Of a DNA stretch of 15,848 bases, positions 10,301-15,848 are shown piece after piece (position 1 is the stretch's first letter; the number at the start of each line of letters is the position of its first letter). The notes beneath the pieces were generated by a model. That model was not told where the DNA came from. It did not search any database and was given only the letters and a program-made list of their open reading frames with translations. The DNA is from Phoronis ovalis (lineage: Eukaryota; Phoronida; Phoronidae). The translations under genes and the position numbers were made by a program. The DNA lies in NCBI GenBank assembly GCA_028565635.1, contig JAOXYB010025958.1, forward strand, positions 1 through 15,848. The letters run 5' to 3'.

Positions 10301-13300
10301 GTTACAGTGTTTTTTATATTTGCCCTATAACCATAAAAAAAATGCTAATTAGCTTTAGCGTCTATTTCTGAACGAAAATTAGCATAAACTTATTTTTTGT
10401 TTTTGGAGTAATTTTACTCTGAGTAGGAATTCTCAATTTTTTCTACCCATTTCTGTAAAAATCTTTAATTTTTTAAACAATCCAACTATCCAATTTTTCG
10501 CAAATTTCCTACATAGTGCAGCGTAGTTTTAGAACTGTGTTATGAATGGAAATAAAATTGTTCAATTCATATTTTTTTAAATGTCCTTTTTGGTGTGATA
10601 ATATTTTTTAATAGCCATGTAATCAGAATTGCTGAACAGATGTAATTTCATATCAAACTGCAGCAGCACATTTACTATGCTCTGAATGCTAAAGAAACTA
10701 GTGCAGTCACCTCACAATTTCCCTAAATATACTCTCTTGTGGAAGGGACTTCAAGGTCAAAATGTCCAACTAGAAGTGATCTTATTTTATGAACATTTAG
10801 CTGCATTTTCACACTTAATTTCAATATCGCTAATCTTTTTATTTATTATCTTTGAGGTGTCAAAGTTATGGATGTAATCTTCTAGATGGAAGCACATTAA
10901 ACTAATACCTGTTGGTACTATTATCCTTTTACTATTAATAGTCTTATGAAAATGGAAATTAATGTAAAGTGCAAGCAGCTATTATCTATGAAGTTTACTC
11001 AAAAAATATTTAAGAATACTGTTATTGTTTAACAGAACAAATAGTTAAAGTTAAAGTTATATGGGATATAATAAACAGACTTCACGAAAAATTAAACATC
11101 AAGCTACACCAGGTATATCATAGGTTATGACAAAAAATATAATGACAACACATTTTGATTATGCCTAAAGCTTTTTTGCAAATACATGATATATTTTTTA
11201 ACATAAAAGGGGATATTTGGATGTGTTGAATCTAGCACTAAATCTATGCTGTCATTATACATAACACCTAGCAGAATATAAAACTTTACAAATTAAAATA
11301 ATTGGTTTTATTGAAACAAGATTTATTGACTATTTACCTGAATTTAATACTATTTAAGATTACAGGTATTTCACCAGCTTAAAATAAATCCCAAGAGGGA
11401 TGTACTTGCACTAAAAATCTTAATTTAACTGAGAAATAAATAGGCAGCCACATACTTACTATATTAATTTGCTAAAATAGTTACATAAAAATATGAAAAT
11501 TTCTTGTGGTGAACTAAAAAAATGCAGGTAATAAATATTTTCCATTTTAGCAAGAAAGCAGTGATTATTAGACTTATTTCTGTTTTTTGATATTTTACTA
11601 ATAGGTGCTCCAAAAAATGCATTTCTTATCTGGAAACTGAGTTTTGCGAAATACAAAAATAGCTGATACTGTATAATTTTGTTACTATTTTTTTTATTTA
11701 TTCATACCTGATTTTTTATATTAATACACTGTACATCCAGGAGATTTGAATTAACTAATTACTTAGTTTAATGGCAAAATGAGAAGAAGAGCATTTTTAA
11801 TGACTTGAAGTACACTGTACTATTAACAATATCTAAAAAAATAAACCCCTTAAGGGAGCCAGTCACTTTTAAGATTACTACAGCAGTATTATTCTTTTTT
11901 GAAATAAAGAATCTTTTGTGTTTGAACTTAATTTTGTTATGCCATAGCTATTCCGACTAATCAAAAAGGTCCCTTAAATGTATTCACATTCGCATCAAAA
12001 AGGTCATGTAAGGCTTGCAAAGTGTACACATTTGTAGTAACATTAGCTTCAAACACGAAAAAAAACGTATCTCTGAAGTGAAAAAATTATTTTATATATA
12101 TAGTTGCTGCATTTAATAACATTGACATTAAAATAACTGGTACCAGTCGCCACAATTTACTTCATTTATAGAAGTTGTGTGCAGGAACCTCCACATTTGC
12201 TGTTTCCCGTTATATCACATTATATATAAAAATTATATTACAGTAAAAAACTGTATTCTTACATAATTCTAATCTGACATAATAAAAATGTATATTAATT
12301 TCTAATACTAGCAGGCATACAACATACCCAATTTTTGGTATCATGCAAAAGTATAACTAAAGGTGCCTAGTAGATGTAATGCTATAAAGTTATCTTGCTA
12401 TATTTTCAGCCTTCCACATATTTTAATTGGGCACCAACAGAACCTAACAATGCTAACAATGGTGAAAACTGTGTGGAAATGTTTGGTATTGGCCATTTGA
12501 AGGGAATGTGGAATGACAGAGGATGTGACCTGCATGCACCATATATTTGTCAAAAGTCAGCAGATGTTGGTCATGTAACAACTCCCGTGGGCATCATAAC
12601 TTTTGGACGTAAGTAAAGTTTTATACATTAAATTGTGAAAATGTAGGAAGCACATTAAGAAACGGTTGATTGTAATTGTAGCACTGTTTTTGGGCTGTAA
12701 CTATATTGGTAGTAAATCAGTGTTCTTTTCATTAATTGTTAAATGTTCCATGAATTCTATGTGGCTGTAAGGAGATGCTTGTAAAGTTTAAAGAAGCAGT
12801 AAATATATCGTGTATATGTTGGAGAAAGAATAGCAATCACGAGTATTTAAAATATCATGAGATCACTTTATTAGTTCAAAAAAAAAAAAAATACCTAATT
12901 TCGTGGATGCTTCAGTGATTTTACTGTTCGTAAAAAATCTCCAATTTGATTATTCACAAATATGGAGATTTAGTTAATACAGTCATCTAATTTCTAACAT
13001 GGTTCAAAACAATGGAGCTGACTTTAATTGAACTCTGATTATATTATTTGAGCATCATGGGGTGTTGCATGTGGTCCTTTCTGGGAAGAAGACAGCCTAA
13101 GTGGAAACTGTTACCAGTTTAACCAAGATTTTGTGTCATGGTATGATGCCCAGTCCAATTGTAGACACCATGGTGGAGAGTTACTAAGCATAACATCTGT
13201 CCGTGAGCAGTATTATATCACAGGTAACTAAGGCTGTTAGTTAAACTGGTATAAGAACATTAACATTAGTGCTGTCTAAGTATTGTTTATACATAAGTAT

Positions 13301-15670
13301 ATAGCCACTCAGTAGATGTTGCTAGCTAATTTTAAGATGTCATTTCAGTTTATACATATTCACATGTACTTGCACTCCATTTATAGGTCGTCTTAAAAAC
13401 TTGAATGGGCCACACATGTGGATTGGACTGAATGATTTCTTGGATGAAGGAGGCTGGCAGTGGAGTGATGGTGCCCCAATGGCTTACTTTAACTGGGGAT
13501 CAGGTAATATATTATTCCCATCAAGTAACATGGATGTATGCTTTATTTTGTTTTCATGCAGGCATATCCCATATTTACACGTATGTACTTATTGAACAAG
13601 TAAGACATTAACCTTTCCTTCTGTTAGGAAGTAAAAATATCTCCATAGTTAAAATTATCACTGTAAGAACAAGTTGTTTTCGTTTGCTTGAGTCTGAGAT
13701 ATGTACTTGCCTGTATGCCAGCCATACTATGTATAATATTTATTGCTATTGCAACTGGTATGATTAGTCAAAATTGACACTTTTAAAAAGATTTTTATCC
13801 TTGAGTTGCTGAGTCATAAAAAGCTTGTTATTAAAATTTAATTTTTCAAAGTGATGAAACTGGGTAGTTAGTTTATTGTTTGTTTCTTTAGGAGAACCTA
13901 ACAATGCTCATTATCAAGGACAAGACTGCGGTGAGATTTCTGTAACTAATGGACGCTGGAATGATGAAAGATGTCAAACCAGACATGGATACATATGCAA
14001 GAAAAAAGGTCTGCACAAAATAGTTTCGAATTTCATGTACTGGTGACACAAAAACCTGTTGTCTGTATTCTTTGCAGAGTTCAGATATATTATCTTTTAA
14101 AAATCTGAAATGGTCCCCACATGTTTTTGATGAAGCTACGAAAAAACAATATTTGCACAATATAATATATTCATTGTTCTATTAGAGATTCCTGTTTTTT
14201 ATATTCAGGTACTAAGCCAACTGCTGTCCCTGTAACAACGCCATCTACGACACATATAAAACCAGGTATATTTAACAAAATATTTTTAGTTTGTGCACAT
14301 GTTCTGACCTGCGAAGTTCAGTTATCAAATTATTTGTACATATACATTTCTAAATTTATTAATACTAGAAACTACAGCTGTGTCCTCCAAATTTATTGTG
14401 TCACCTTTGAAAAAAAAATTATATTTGCCTGCTTCTGACTGGGATTTAAAAAAAGTTACGTTAAGCTTTGAATGTACTGTTGTTAAACATTGCAAGAAGG
14501 TCCACTGGTAGTGTATTGTCAATGAGAAAACAAAGGTATCAGTAAAATCTTCAAATCAAGAATATGTACTAGCTAGTAATGTTTTTCGGTGCAAAAAGCA
14601 AAGTTATATATAAAAATTATAAATGAATAATTATGTGAAAAATTGAATAAGAATATAAAGGCATTAACCAAAAATTTCAGCAACAACTTGTGCAGAAGGC
14701 TCAGCGTACGAGTGTGAAGTAAAAATTACACTTCGTACCTTCTGCACGAGGGATTGCGATGTGCAGGCTTCATCGTATTTTCTCCCCGGGACATGTCATG
14801 GACCTGGTCATCTATTAGAAAGCTGTTGCTATGAGTGTTATCAAAACTGTACCACATGCCCTGGTAAGAAATCGAGTTCAGGTGGCATGTGGAAAAAAGA
14901 AATGCACAAAGCTGTTACAGTATGTAGTGCATGGCTTTAAGTAAATGTATTAATACTCTATGGCAAGTGTGCAACGAAGAATATGCAACGAGCACATAGC
15001 TTTGCATGTATATTAATTACATATCACTATCTCTTTGAAAGTATTCTATGTTGTTGAGTGAAAACACATTATTATTGAACTTATCCCAAACAGGCACTAT
15101 GCTGAGTTTCACCAGCACTTATGCATCTTTCATATTTATTCCTAGATCTAGTATCCCTTTTTACTTAACAACCAAAGCCAATCACCAGTTAGATAACAAT
15201 AATCTTTGTATTTGTGCAGTAAAGTACCATTGTATTAATTTTGCATGCATATGAGATCTTAAGTTTGTGTGGTACTTAGTTTTGTTTTACAAATTAATTA
15301 TACTATAGTACAGAGTACACTAAAATGTGGACAAACTCCGTTGGTAGAATGAAATTTAATGTTGTAGTTTGAACGTATTAAGGGCAATTTATAAGATGGA
15401 TCTTGTAACATCAGAACTAAATGCCAAAACGAAACAATTATTTAAAAATTATCTGAATCCAAAATCTAATATAATATCAACATATTTGTAATTATATTTA
15501 TTGTATTTTTAAATACAATAAGCATTAAAATGCTTCTACTAAAACCAACATTAAAATTTCTTCATGAAAAATCATACATTTCTAATAAAAGTGTTGAATG
15601 CTTTAGTGTCATTTACCCTGCAGATGATGGAGCCCCTGGTGCAAAACCTGAAAATGAGTCAAAAGCTTAG
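110..15670 (+). CDS. Secreted multi-domain C-type lectin, 5' end outside window
   Basis: Extracellular protein with at least four C-type lectin-like domains (CTLDs), resembling mannose-receptor or perlucin-type arrays. I infer 15 exons: 110-236, 1145-1352, 1674-1803, 2140-2222, 2487-2606, 3008-3115, 4560-4718, 6341-6420, 12410-12608, 13053-13223, 13387-13503, 13892-14008, 14209-14265, 14681-14863, 15624-15670. Every junction is GT-AG and the reading frame stays open through all joins, ending at TAG 15668-15670 (634 complete codons here). Weak donors are GTGTAG at 1804, GTAGTG at 2607 and GTCTGC at 14009, but each junction restores family-typical sequence, for example MIKS/DTEQAF across 1803/2140. 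The first exon starts in phase 2, so the signal peptide and the start of CTLD1 lie upstream. No membrane segment is visible, which suggests secretion. The 5,989-bp intron after 6420 hosts an antisense potassium channel gene. Confidence 0.88.
237..1144 (+). other. Intron within CTLD1
   Basis: 908 bp, GTAAGT to gtgcag. No gene is seen. It contains an octamer ATTTGCAT (about 1008) of the POU type and a 12-bp palindrome AACTTTAAAGTT near 767, both possibly chance. Confidence 0.7.
1353..2486 (+). other. Introns 1353-1673, 1804-2139, 2223-2486
   Basis: Introns of 321, 336 and 264 bp around the first two exons of CTLD2. I see no gene, repeat or regulatory element in them. Confidence 0.7.
2607..3007 (+). 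other. Intron within CTLD2
   Basis: 401 bp. Holds the 53-bp copy of the next exon's end (2848-2900); otherwise nothing recognised. Confidence 0.7.
2848..2900 (+). repeat. Duplicate of exon end plus splice donor
   Basis: Identical at 51 of 53 bases to 3070-3122, which spans the end of exon 3008-3115 and its GTAAGT donor. The copy keeps the donor. An upstream AG at 2838-2839 would open the same frame with no stop, so a small alternative exon (about 2840-2893) is possible but unproven. Confidence 0.85.
3438..3451 (+). promoter_or_regulatory. CTCF-like motif
   Basis: CCACTAGAGGGCAC fits the bilaterian CTCF core consensus CCASYAGRKGGCRS at every position. It lies in the 3116-4559 intron, just before the transposon relic, and may belong to a repeat rather than be a working site. 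Confidence 0.3.
3590..4210 (-). pseudogene. Decayed Tc1/mariner transposase relic
   Basis: Reading the minus strand across several frames gives pieces of a Tc1/mariner DDE transposase in the right order. About 4205-4160 gives RIKSHVLQTSRT, like the stretch after the DNA-binding domain. About 4070-4020 gives KTMIWGCG, the catalytic-core WGC block. Near 3870 comes QDEPPAYTS, matching QD.AP.HT. Next is ENLTNFFRKDE, then an LKR..IPEYP-like C-terminal part and SVTE.IKALF. The reading frame is broken by many stops and frameshifts, so it is inactive. It sits in the 3116-4559 lectin intron. No matching terminal inverted repeats were found around it. Confidence 0.6.
4719..6340 (+). other. First intron of CTLD3
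   Basis: 1,622 bp. Holds the inverted repeat at 5131-5200, a possible degraded coding stretch at about 5650-5880, and a G/A/T-rich degenerate trinucleotide-like tract (GATG, GTTG, GGTG) at about 6055-6260 that includes short TTATAG repeats near 6200. No intact gene is seen. Confidence 0.6.
5131..5200. repeat. Inverted repeat in intron
   Basis: AGAAAAAAAATTGG at 5131-5144 pairs with CCAATTTTTTTCT at 5188-5200 except for one extra A/T. The arms are mostly A/T runs, so significance is low. Confidence 0.45.
6429..6434 (-). terminator. Possible polyadenylation signal of the channel gene
   Basis: AATAAA on the minus strand, about 555 bp past the channel stop codon and only 9 bp from the host lectin exon ending at 6420. 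It is the only canonical signal I see between the stop codon and that exon. In AT-rich DNA it could be chance. Confidence 0.25.
6791..6988. repeat. Tandem repeat, about 72 bp, nearly three copies
   Basis: The segment TTGAAAGTCTCAAAACTTTA ... CCAGTTTGTTAGGATC recurs at about 6794, 6866 and 6937, so the period is 72 then 71 bp. The last two copies are most alike. The array ends directly against the channel stop codon and would lie at the start of its 3' UTR. Confidence 0.8.
6990..7877 (-). other. Channel exon 2: S1 to C-terminus
   Basis: Codes for residues 166-460. The acceptor cttccag occupies 7884-7878 (minus strand) and the exon opens IYSILYGF, restoring a full S1 helix after KPAI of exon 1. 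The entire transmembrane region and C-terminal tail lie on one exon, ending at TAA 6992-6990. Confidence 0.88.
6990..9610 (-). CDS. Voltage-gated potassium channel alpha subunit, Kv2/Kv3-like, nested gene
   Basis: Plasma-membrane K+ channel subunit of 460 residues in two exons, 9116-9610 and 6990-7877, joined in phase 0 (ATA/GTAAGT donor; cttccag acceptor). The T1 domain (about residues 16-113) carries H81-x5-C87-x20-C108-C109, the zinc site of Shab/Shaw/Shal-type but not Shaker-type channels. S1 about 168-188; S2 about 239-262 with F252 and D255; S3 with D278; S4 about 309-327 with only R316, R319, K322; S5 about 335-360; filter TTTGYGD at 383-389; S6 about 394-424 with VIPIIVNNF. Glycosylation sequons lie in the S1-S2 loop (N204, N208) and turret (N365, N370). 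The cytoplasmic tail is short. LEKPNSS before S1 and PIIVNNF favour Kv2-like ancestry. The start has a good context (A at -3, G at +4). It lies wholly within a lectin-gene intron, antisense. Confidence 0.92.
8787..8809. repeat. Short perfect hairpin, 9-bp arms
   Basis: CACCACACC and GGTGTGGTG are perfect reverse complements around a 5-nt spacer. The arms contain a KLF-type CACCC box (CCACACCC) and RUNX-type ACCACA/TGTGGT cores. It lies 24 bp from the 62-nt hairpin at 8834. Confidence 0.6.
8834..8895. repeat. 62-nt hairpin: two 27-bp arms, 8-nt loop
   Basis: The arms 8834-8860 and 8869-8895 are reverse complements at 23 of 27 positions, around the loop acactctt. Two of the four mismatches become G-U pairs in a minus-strand transcript and one does in a plus-strand transcript. 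It lies in the intron of the channel gene and in the big lectin intron. The shape suits a microRNA precursor or a small palindromic insertion; which one is not decidable here. Confidence 0.75.
9116..9610 (-). other. Channel exon 1: N-terminus and T1 domain
   Basis: Codes for residues 1-165, from ATGGAATCAG at 9610 to the phase-0 donor GTAAGT at 9115-9110. It holds the whole T1 tetramerisation domain and the linker to S1. The usual FDR motif of T1 domains reads FNQ here (DYFFNQDPEVF). The intron falls just before S1, separating the T1 domain from the whole membrane part. Confidence 0.88.
9717..9749 (-). promoter_or_regulatory. Putative core promoter of the channel gene (TATA box and initiator)
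   Basis: On the minus strand TATATAAAT runs 9749-9741 and an initiator-like TCAGTC runs 9722-9717. The first T of the TATA box is 29 bp from the initiator A at 9720, which is normal core-promoter spacing. A start there gives a 110-nt leader before the ATG at 9610. That leader has two short upstream ORFs, one starting near 9708 and one near 9652. Confidence 0.45.
9750..12409. other. Rest of the large lectin intron
   Basis: About 2.66 kb upstream of the channel promoter. No gene is seen on either strand. It includes the 10342-10385 inverted repeat, a TTCAAGGTCA near 10748 that matches the monomeric ERR/NR5A-type nuclear-receptor site, and a 12-bp direct repeat ATCAAAAAGGTC at about 11960 and 11994. 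Channel regulatory sequence is expected here by position, but none is proven. Confidence 0.5.
10342..10385. repeat. Inverted repeat, 9-bp perfect arms
   Basis: ATGCTAATT (10342-10350) and AATTAGCAT (10377-10385) flank a 26-nt spacer. The arms include a homeodomain-type TAATT core. AT-rich background makes chance plausible. Confidence 0.4.
12609..13052 (+). other. Intron between CTLD3 and CTLD4
   Basis: 444 bp, phase 1, with the 12935-12971 hairpin. Nothing else recognised. Confidence 0.7.
12935..12971. repeat. Hairpin, about 14 bp stem
   Basis: AAATCTCCA-ATTTG and CAAATATGGAGATTT pair over 14 bp with one bulged T and an 8-nt loop, in the 12609-13052 intron. Confidence 0.5.
13053..14008 (+). 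other. CTLD4, exons 13053-13223, 13387-13503, 13892-14008
   Basis: Complete CTLD in three exons, all entered and left in phase 1 (171, 117 and 117 bp, each a multiple of three). Landmarks: ACGPFWEEDSLSGNCYQF, SWYDAQSNC, MWIGLNDF, WQWSDG, YFNWGSGEPNN, QDCGEI, RWNDERC, GYICKK. EPN and WND are intact. The calcium-ligand Glu before the Cys is Gln here, so affinity may be reduced or altered. The third exon begins with the EPNN motif directly after the splice site. The first acceptor (ttatttgag at 13044-13052) has a weak pyrimidine tract, but it is the only AG that keeps phase and frame. Confidence 0.9.
13504..13891 (+). other. Intron within CTLD4
   Basis: 388 bp, GTAATA to ctttag, phase 1. Nothing recognised. 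Confidence 0.7.
14209..14265 (+). other. Thr/Pro-rich linker exon
   Basis: A 57-bp phase 1-1 exon between CTLD4 and the cysteine-rich domain. It codes for TKPTAVPVTTPSTTHIKP, a typical extended, probably O-glycosylated spacer. The acceptor tatattcag and donor GTATAT flank it. Being symmetric, it could be skipped without changing frame. Confidence 0.75.
14266..14680 (+). other. Intron before the cysteine-rich exon
   Basis: 415 bp, GTATAT to atttcag, phase 1. Nothing recognised. Confidence 0.7.
14681..14863 (+). other. Ten-cysteine C-terminal domain exon
   Basis: A single 183-bp phase 1-1 exon coding for 61 residues with ten cysteines. The spacing is C-x7-C-x9-C-x3-C-x12-C-x9-CC-x2-C-x3-C-x2-C. 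It is not a lectin domain. The CC-x2-C ending recalls the C-terminal half of VWC or IGFBP-like small disulfide domains, but the full spacing matches no family I can name with confidence. Base composition is richer in G+C than the surrounding introns, as expected of a conserved exon. The first 70 bases contain a strong inverted repeat (see 14687-14750). It probably acts as an extracellular interaction or multimerisation module; that is inference. Confidence 0.75.
14687..14750. repeat. Imperfect palindrome inside a coding exon
   Basis: Outer arms 14687-14699 (CTTGTGCAGAAGG) and 14738-14750 (CCTTCTGCACGAG) pair at 12 of 13 positions plus one G-U. Inner arms 14706-14715 and 14728-14738 pair with one bulged base. 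Six bases (14700-14705) loop out on one side. Confidence 0.75.
14864..15623 (+). other. Last lectin intron
   Basis: 760 bp, GTAAGA to ccctgcag, phase 1. Holds the palindrome pair at 15498-15535; no gene. Confidence 0.65.
15498..15535. repeat. Two adjoining palindromes
   Basis: TTATTGTATTT-tt-AAATACAATAA (15498-15521) is a perfect 11-bp palindrome. AAGCATT-aa-AATGCTT (15520-15535) is a perfect 7-bp palindrome that overlaps its end. Both lie in the last lectin intron. Confidence 0.6.
15624..15670 (+). other. Terminal coding exon of the lectin gene
   Basis: After the acceptor accctgcag, the frame continues DDGAPGAKPENESKA and stops at TAG 15668-15670. The tail is short, hydrophilic and acidic. 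There is no hydrophobic segment or GPI-type signal, which supports a secreted product. The exon could be an alternative end, since the preceding phase-1 donor at 14864 could also join exons beyond the window. Confidence 0.65.
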
Positions 15671-15848
15671 AAGAGTCAGCTAAATTTCAACCATATTTGT
15701 GCACTTGAAATTTTGTCTGAATTGTGTATGTATGTTATAAACCTGTACAAATGTATGTATTGATTACAGACTGTAAGTGCCGACGCACTATGTGGTATAC
15801 GAGTCTATTTTAGTTAGCTTACTTTCGCCATCTGTTGGCAGCATTTTG
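15671..15848 (+). other. 3' UTR/flank of the lectin gene
   Basis: Starts directly after the stop codon. No AATAAA or ATTAAA signal is visible before the window ends. Several TGTA elements (about 15725-15760), the kind bound by cleavage factor I or Pumilio proteins, are present. The polyadenylation site may lie outside the window. Confidence 0.4.
15825..15838 (-). promoter_or_regulatory. Weak CTCF-like motif at window end
   Basis: The reverse complement of TCGCCATCTGTTGG fits the CTCF core except at two degenerate positions. CGCCATCTGTTGG-type strings also occur in dispersed repeats, so this is only a pointer. Confidence 0.15.

Larger units (their letters stand above)
4560..12608 (+). other. 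CTLD3 with complete calcium/sugar motifs, exons 4560-4718, 6341-6420, 12410-12608
   Basis: Complete CTLD: CKSGYTLHGTYCY, SWYSAKLAC, MWIGLND, WMWND, YFNWAPTEPNN, GENCVEM, MWNDRGC, PYICQK. EPN, the Glu in GENC and the Asn-Asp of WND are all present. In the mannose-binding protein family these form the principal calcium site and specify mannose-type ligands, so this is the best candidate sugar-binding domain of the protein. The two internal introns are 1,622 bp (4719-6340) and 5,989 bp (6421-12409). The second, in phase 0 between WNDETQ and PSTYFNW, contains the antisense channel gene. After the last Cys comes a short linker (VTTPVGIITFG). Confidence 0.9.

Noticed and set aside
10749-12010. AGGTCA-type nuclear receptor half-sites near 10755 and 12000
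   Set aside because: Short motifs occur by chance in several kb of intron; kept only as a note.
8431-12918. Shared string GGAYGCTTCAGTGA at 8431-8444 and 12905-12918
   Set aside because: 13 of 14 bases match but flanks do not, so it is too short to call a repeat family.
13888-14160. Minus-strand ORF of 90 codons
   Set aside because: Mirror of the last CTLD4 exon plus intron sequence.
15048-15254. Plus-strand ORF of 68 codons in the last intron
   Set aside because: No splice sites place it in frame and it resembles no protein.
1-15848. CRISPR arrays, tRNA or rRNA genes, bacterial operons
   Set aside because: No repeat-spacer array, no cloverleaf or rRNA sequence seen; split genes with GT-AG introns show an animal nuclear genome.

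Overview
This window is nuclear DNA of a metazoan animal. It is AT-rich (roughly two-thirds A+T by eye), has GT-AG introns, and holds two interlocked intron-containing genes of animal-type families. The composition, the decayed Tc1/mariner element and the lectin architecture suggest an invertebrate. I cannot name the phylum from sequence alone.

The plus strand is almost entirely one gene, whose first exons lie upstream of the window. Fifteen exons can be joined with consistent reading phase from position 110 to a TAG at 15668-15670, giving 634 complete codons. They encode four C-type lectin-like domains (CTLD1, N-terminally truncated by the window, then CTLD2-4), Thr/Pro-rich linkers after CTLD2, CTLD3 and CTLD4, a ten-cysteine domain, and a short hydrophilic C-terminus. 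No transmembrane segment follows the last lectin domain, so the product looks secreted. CTLD3 alone keeps the full set of mannose-type calcium ligands. CTLD4 nearly does, and CTLD1 and CTLD2 are degenerate.

The largest intron of the lectin gene (6421-12409, 5,989 bp) splits CTLD3. Inside it, on the minus strand, lies a complete two-exon voltage-gated potassium channel gene (9116-9610 and 6990-7877, 460 aa). It has a T1 tetramerisation domain with the non-Shaker zinc motif, six membrane segments and a pore. It also has its own TATA/initiator arrangement upstream. The channel is unusual in its selectivity filter (TTTGYGD), its S6 hinge (VIP instead of PxP) and its charge-poor S4.

Other structure: a Tc1/mariner transposase relic on the minus strand (about 3590-4210); a 53-bp duplicate of an exon end with its splice donor (2848-2900 copied from 3070-3122); a 72-bp tandem repeat abutting the channel stop codon (6791-6988); a strong 62-nt hairpin inside the channel intron (8834-8895) next to a short perfect hairpin (8787-8809); and a coding-sequence hairpin in the cysteine-rich exon (14687-14750). 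The remaining intronic sequence shows nothing I can call.

The two genes have no obvious functional link. Their relation is positional: the channel must be transcribed against the direction of the lectin gene from within one of its introns.
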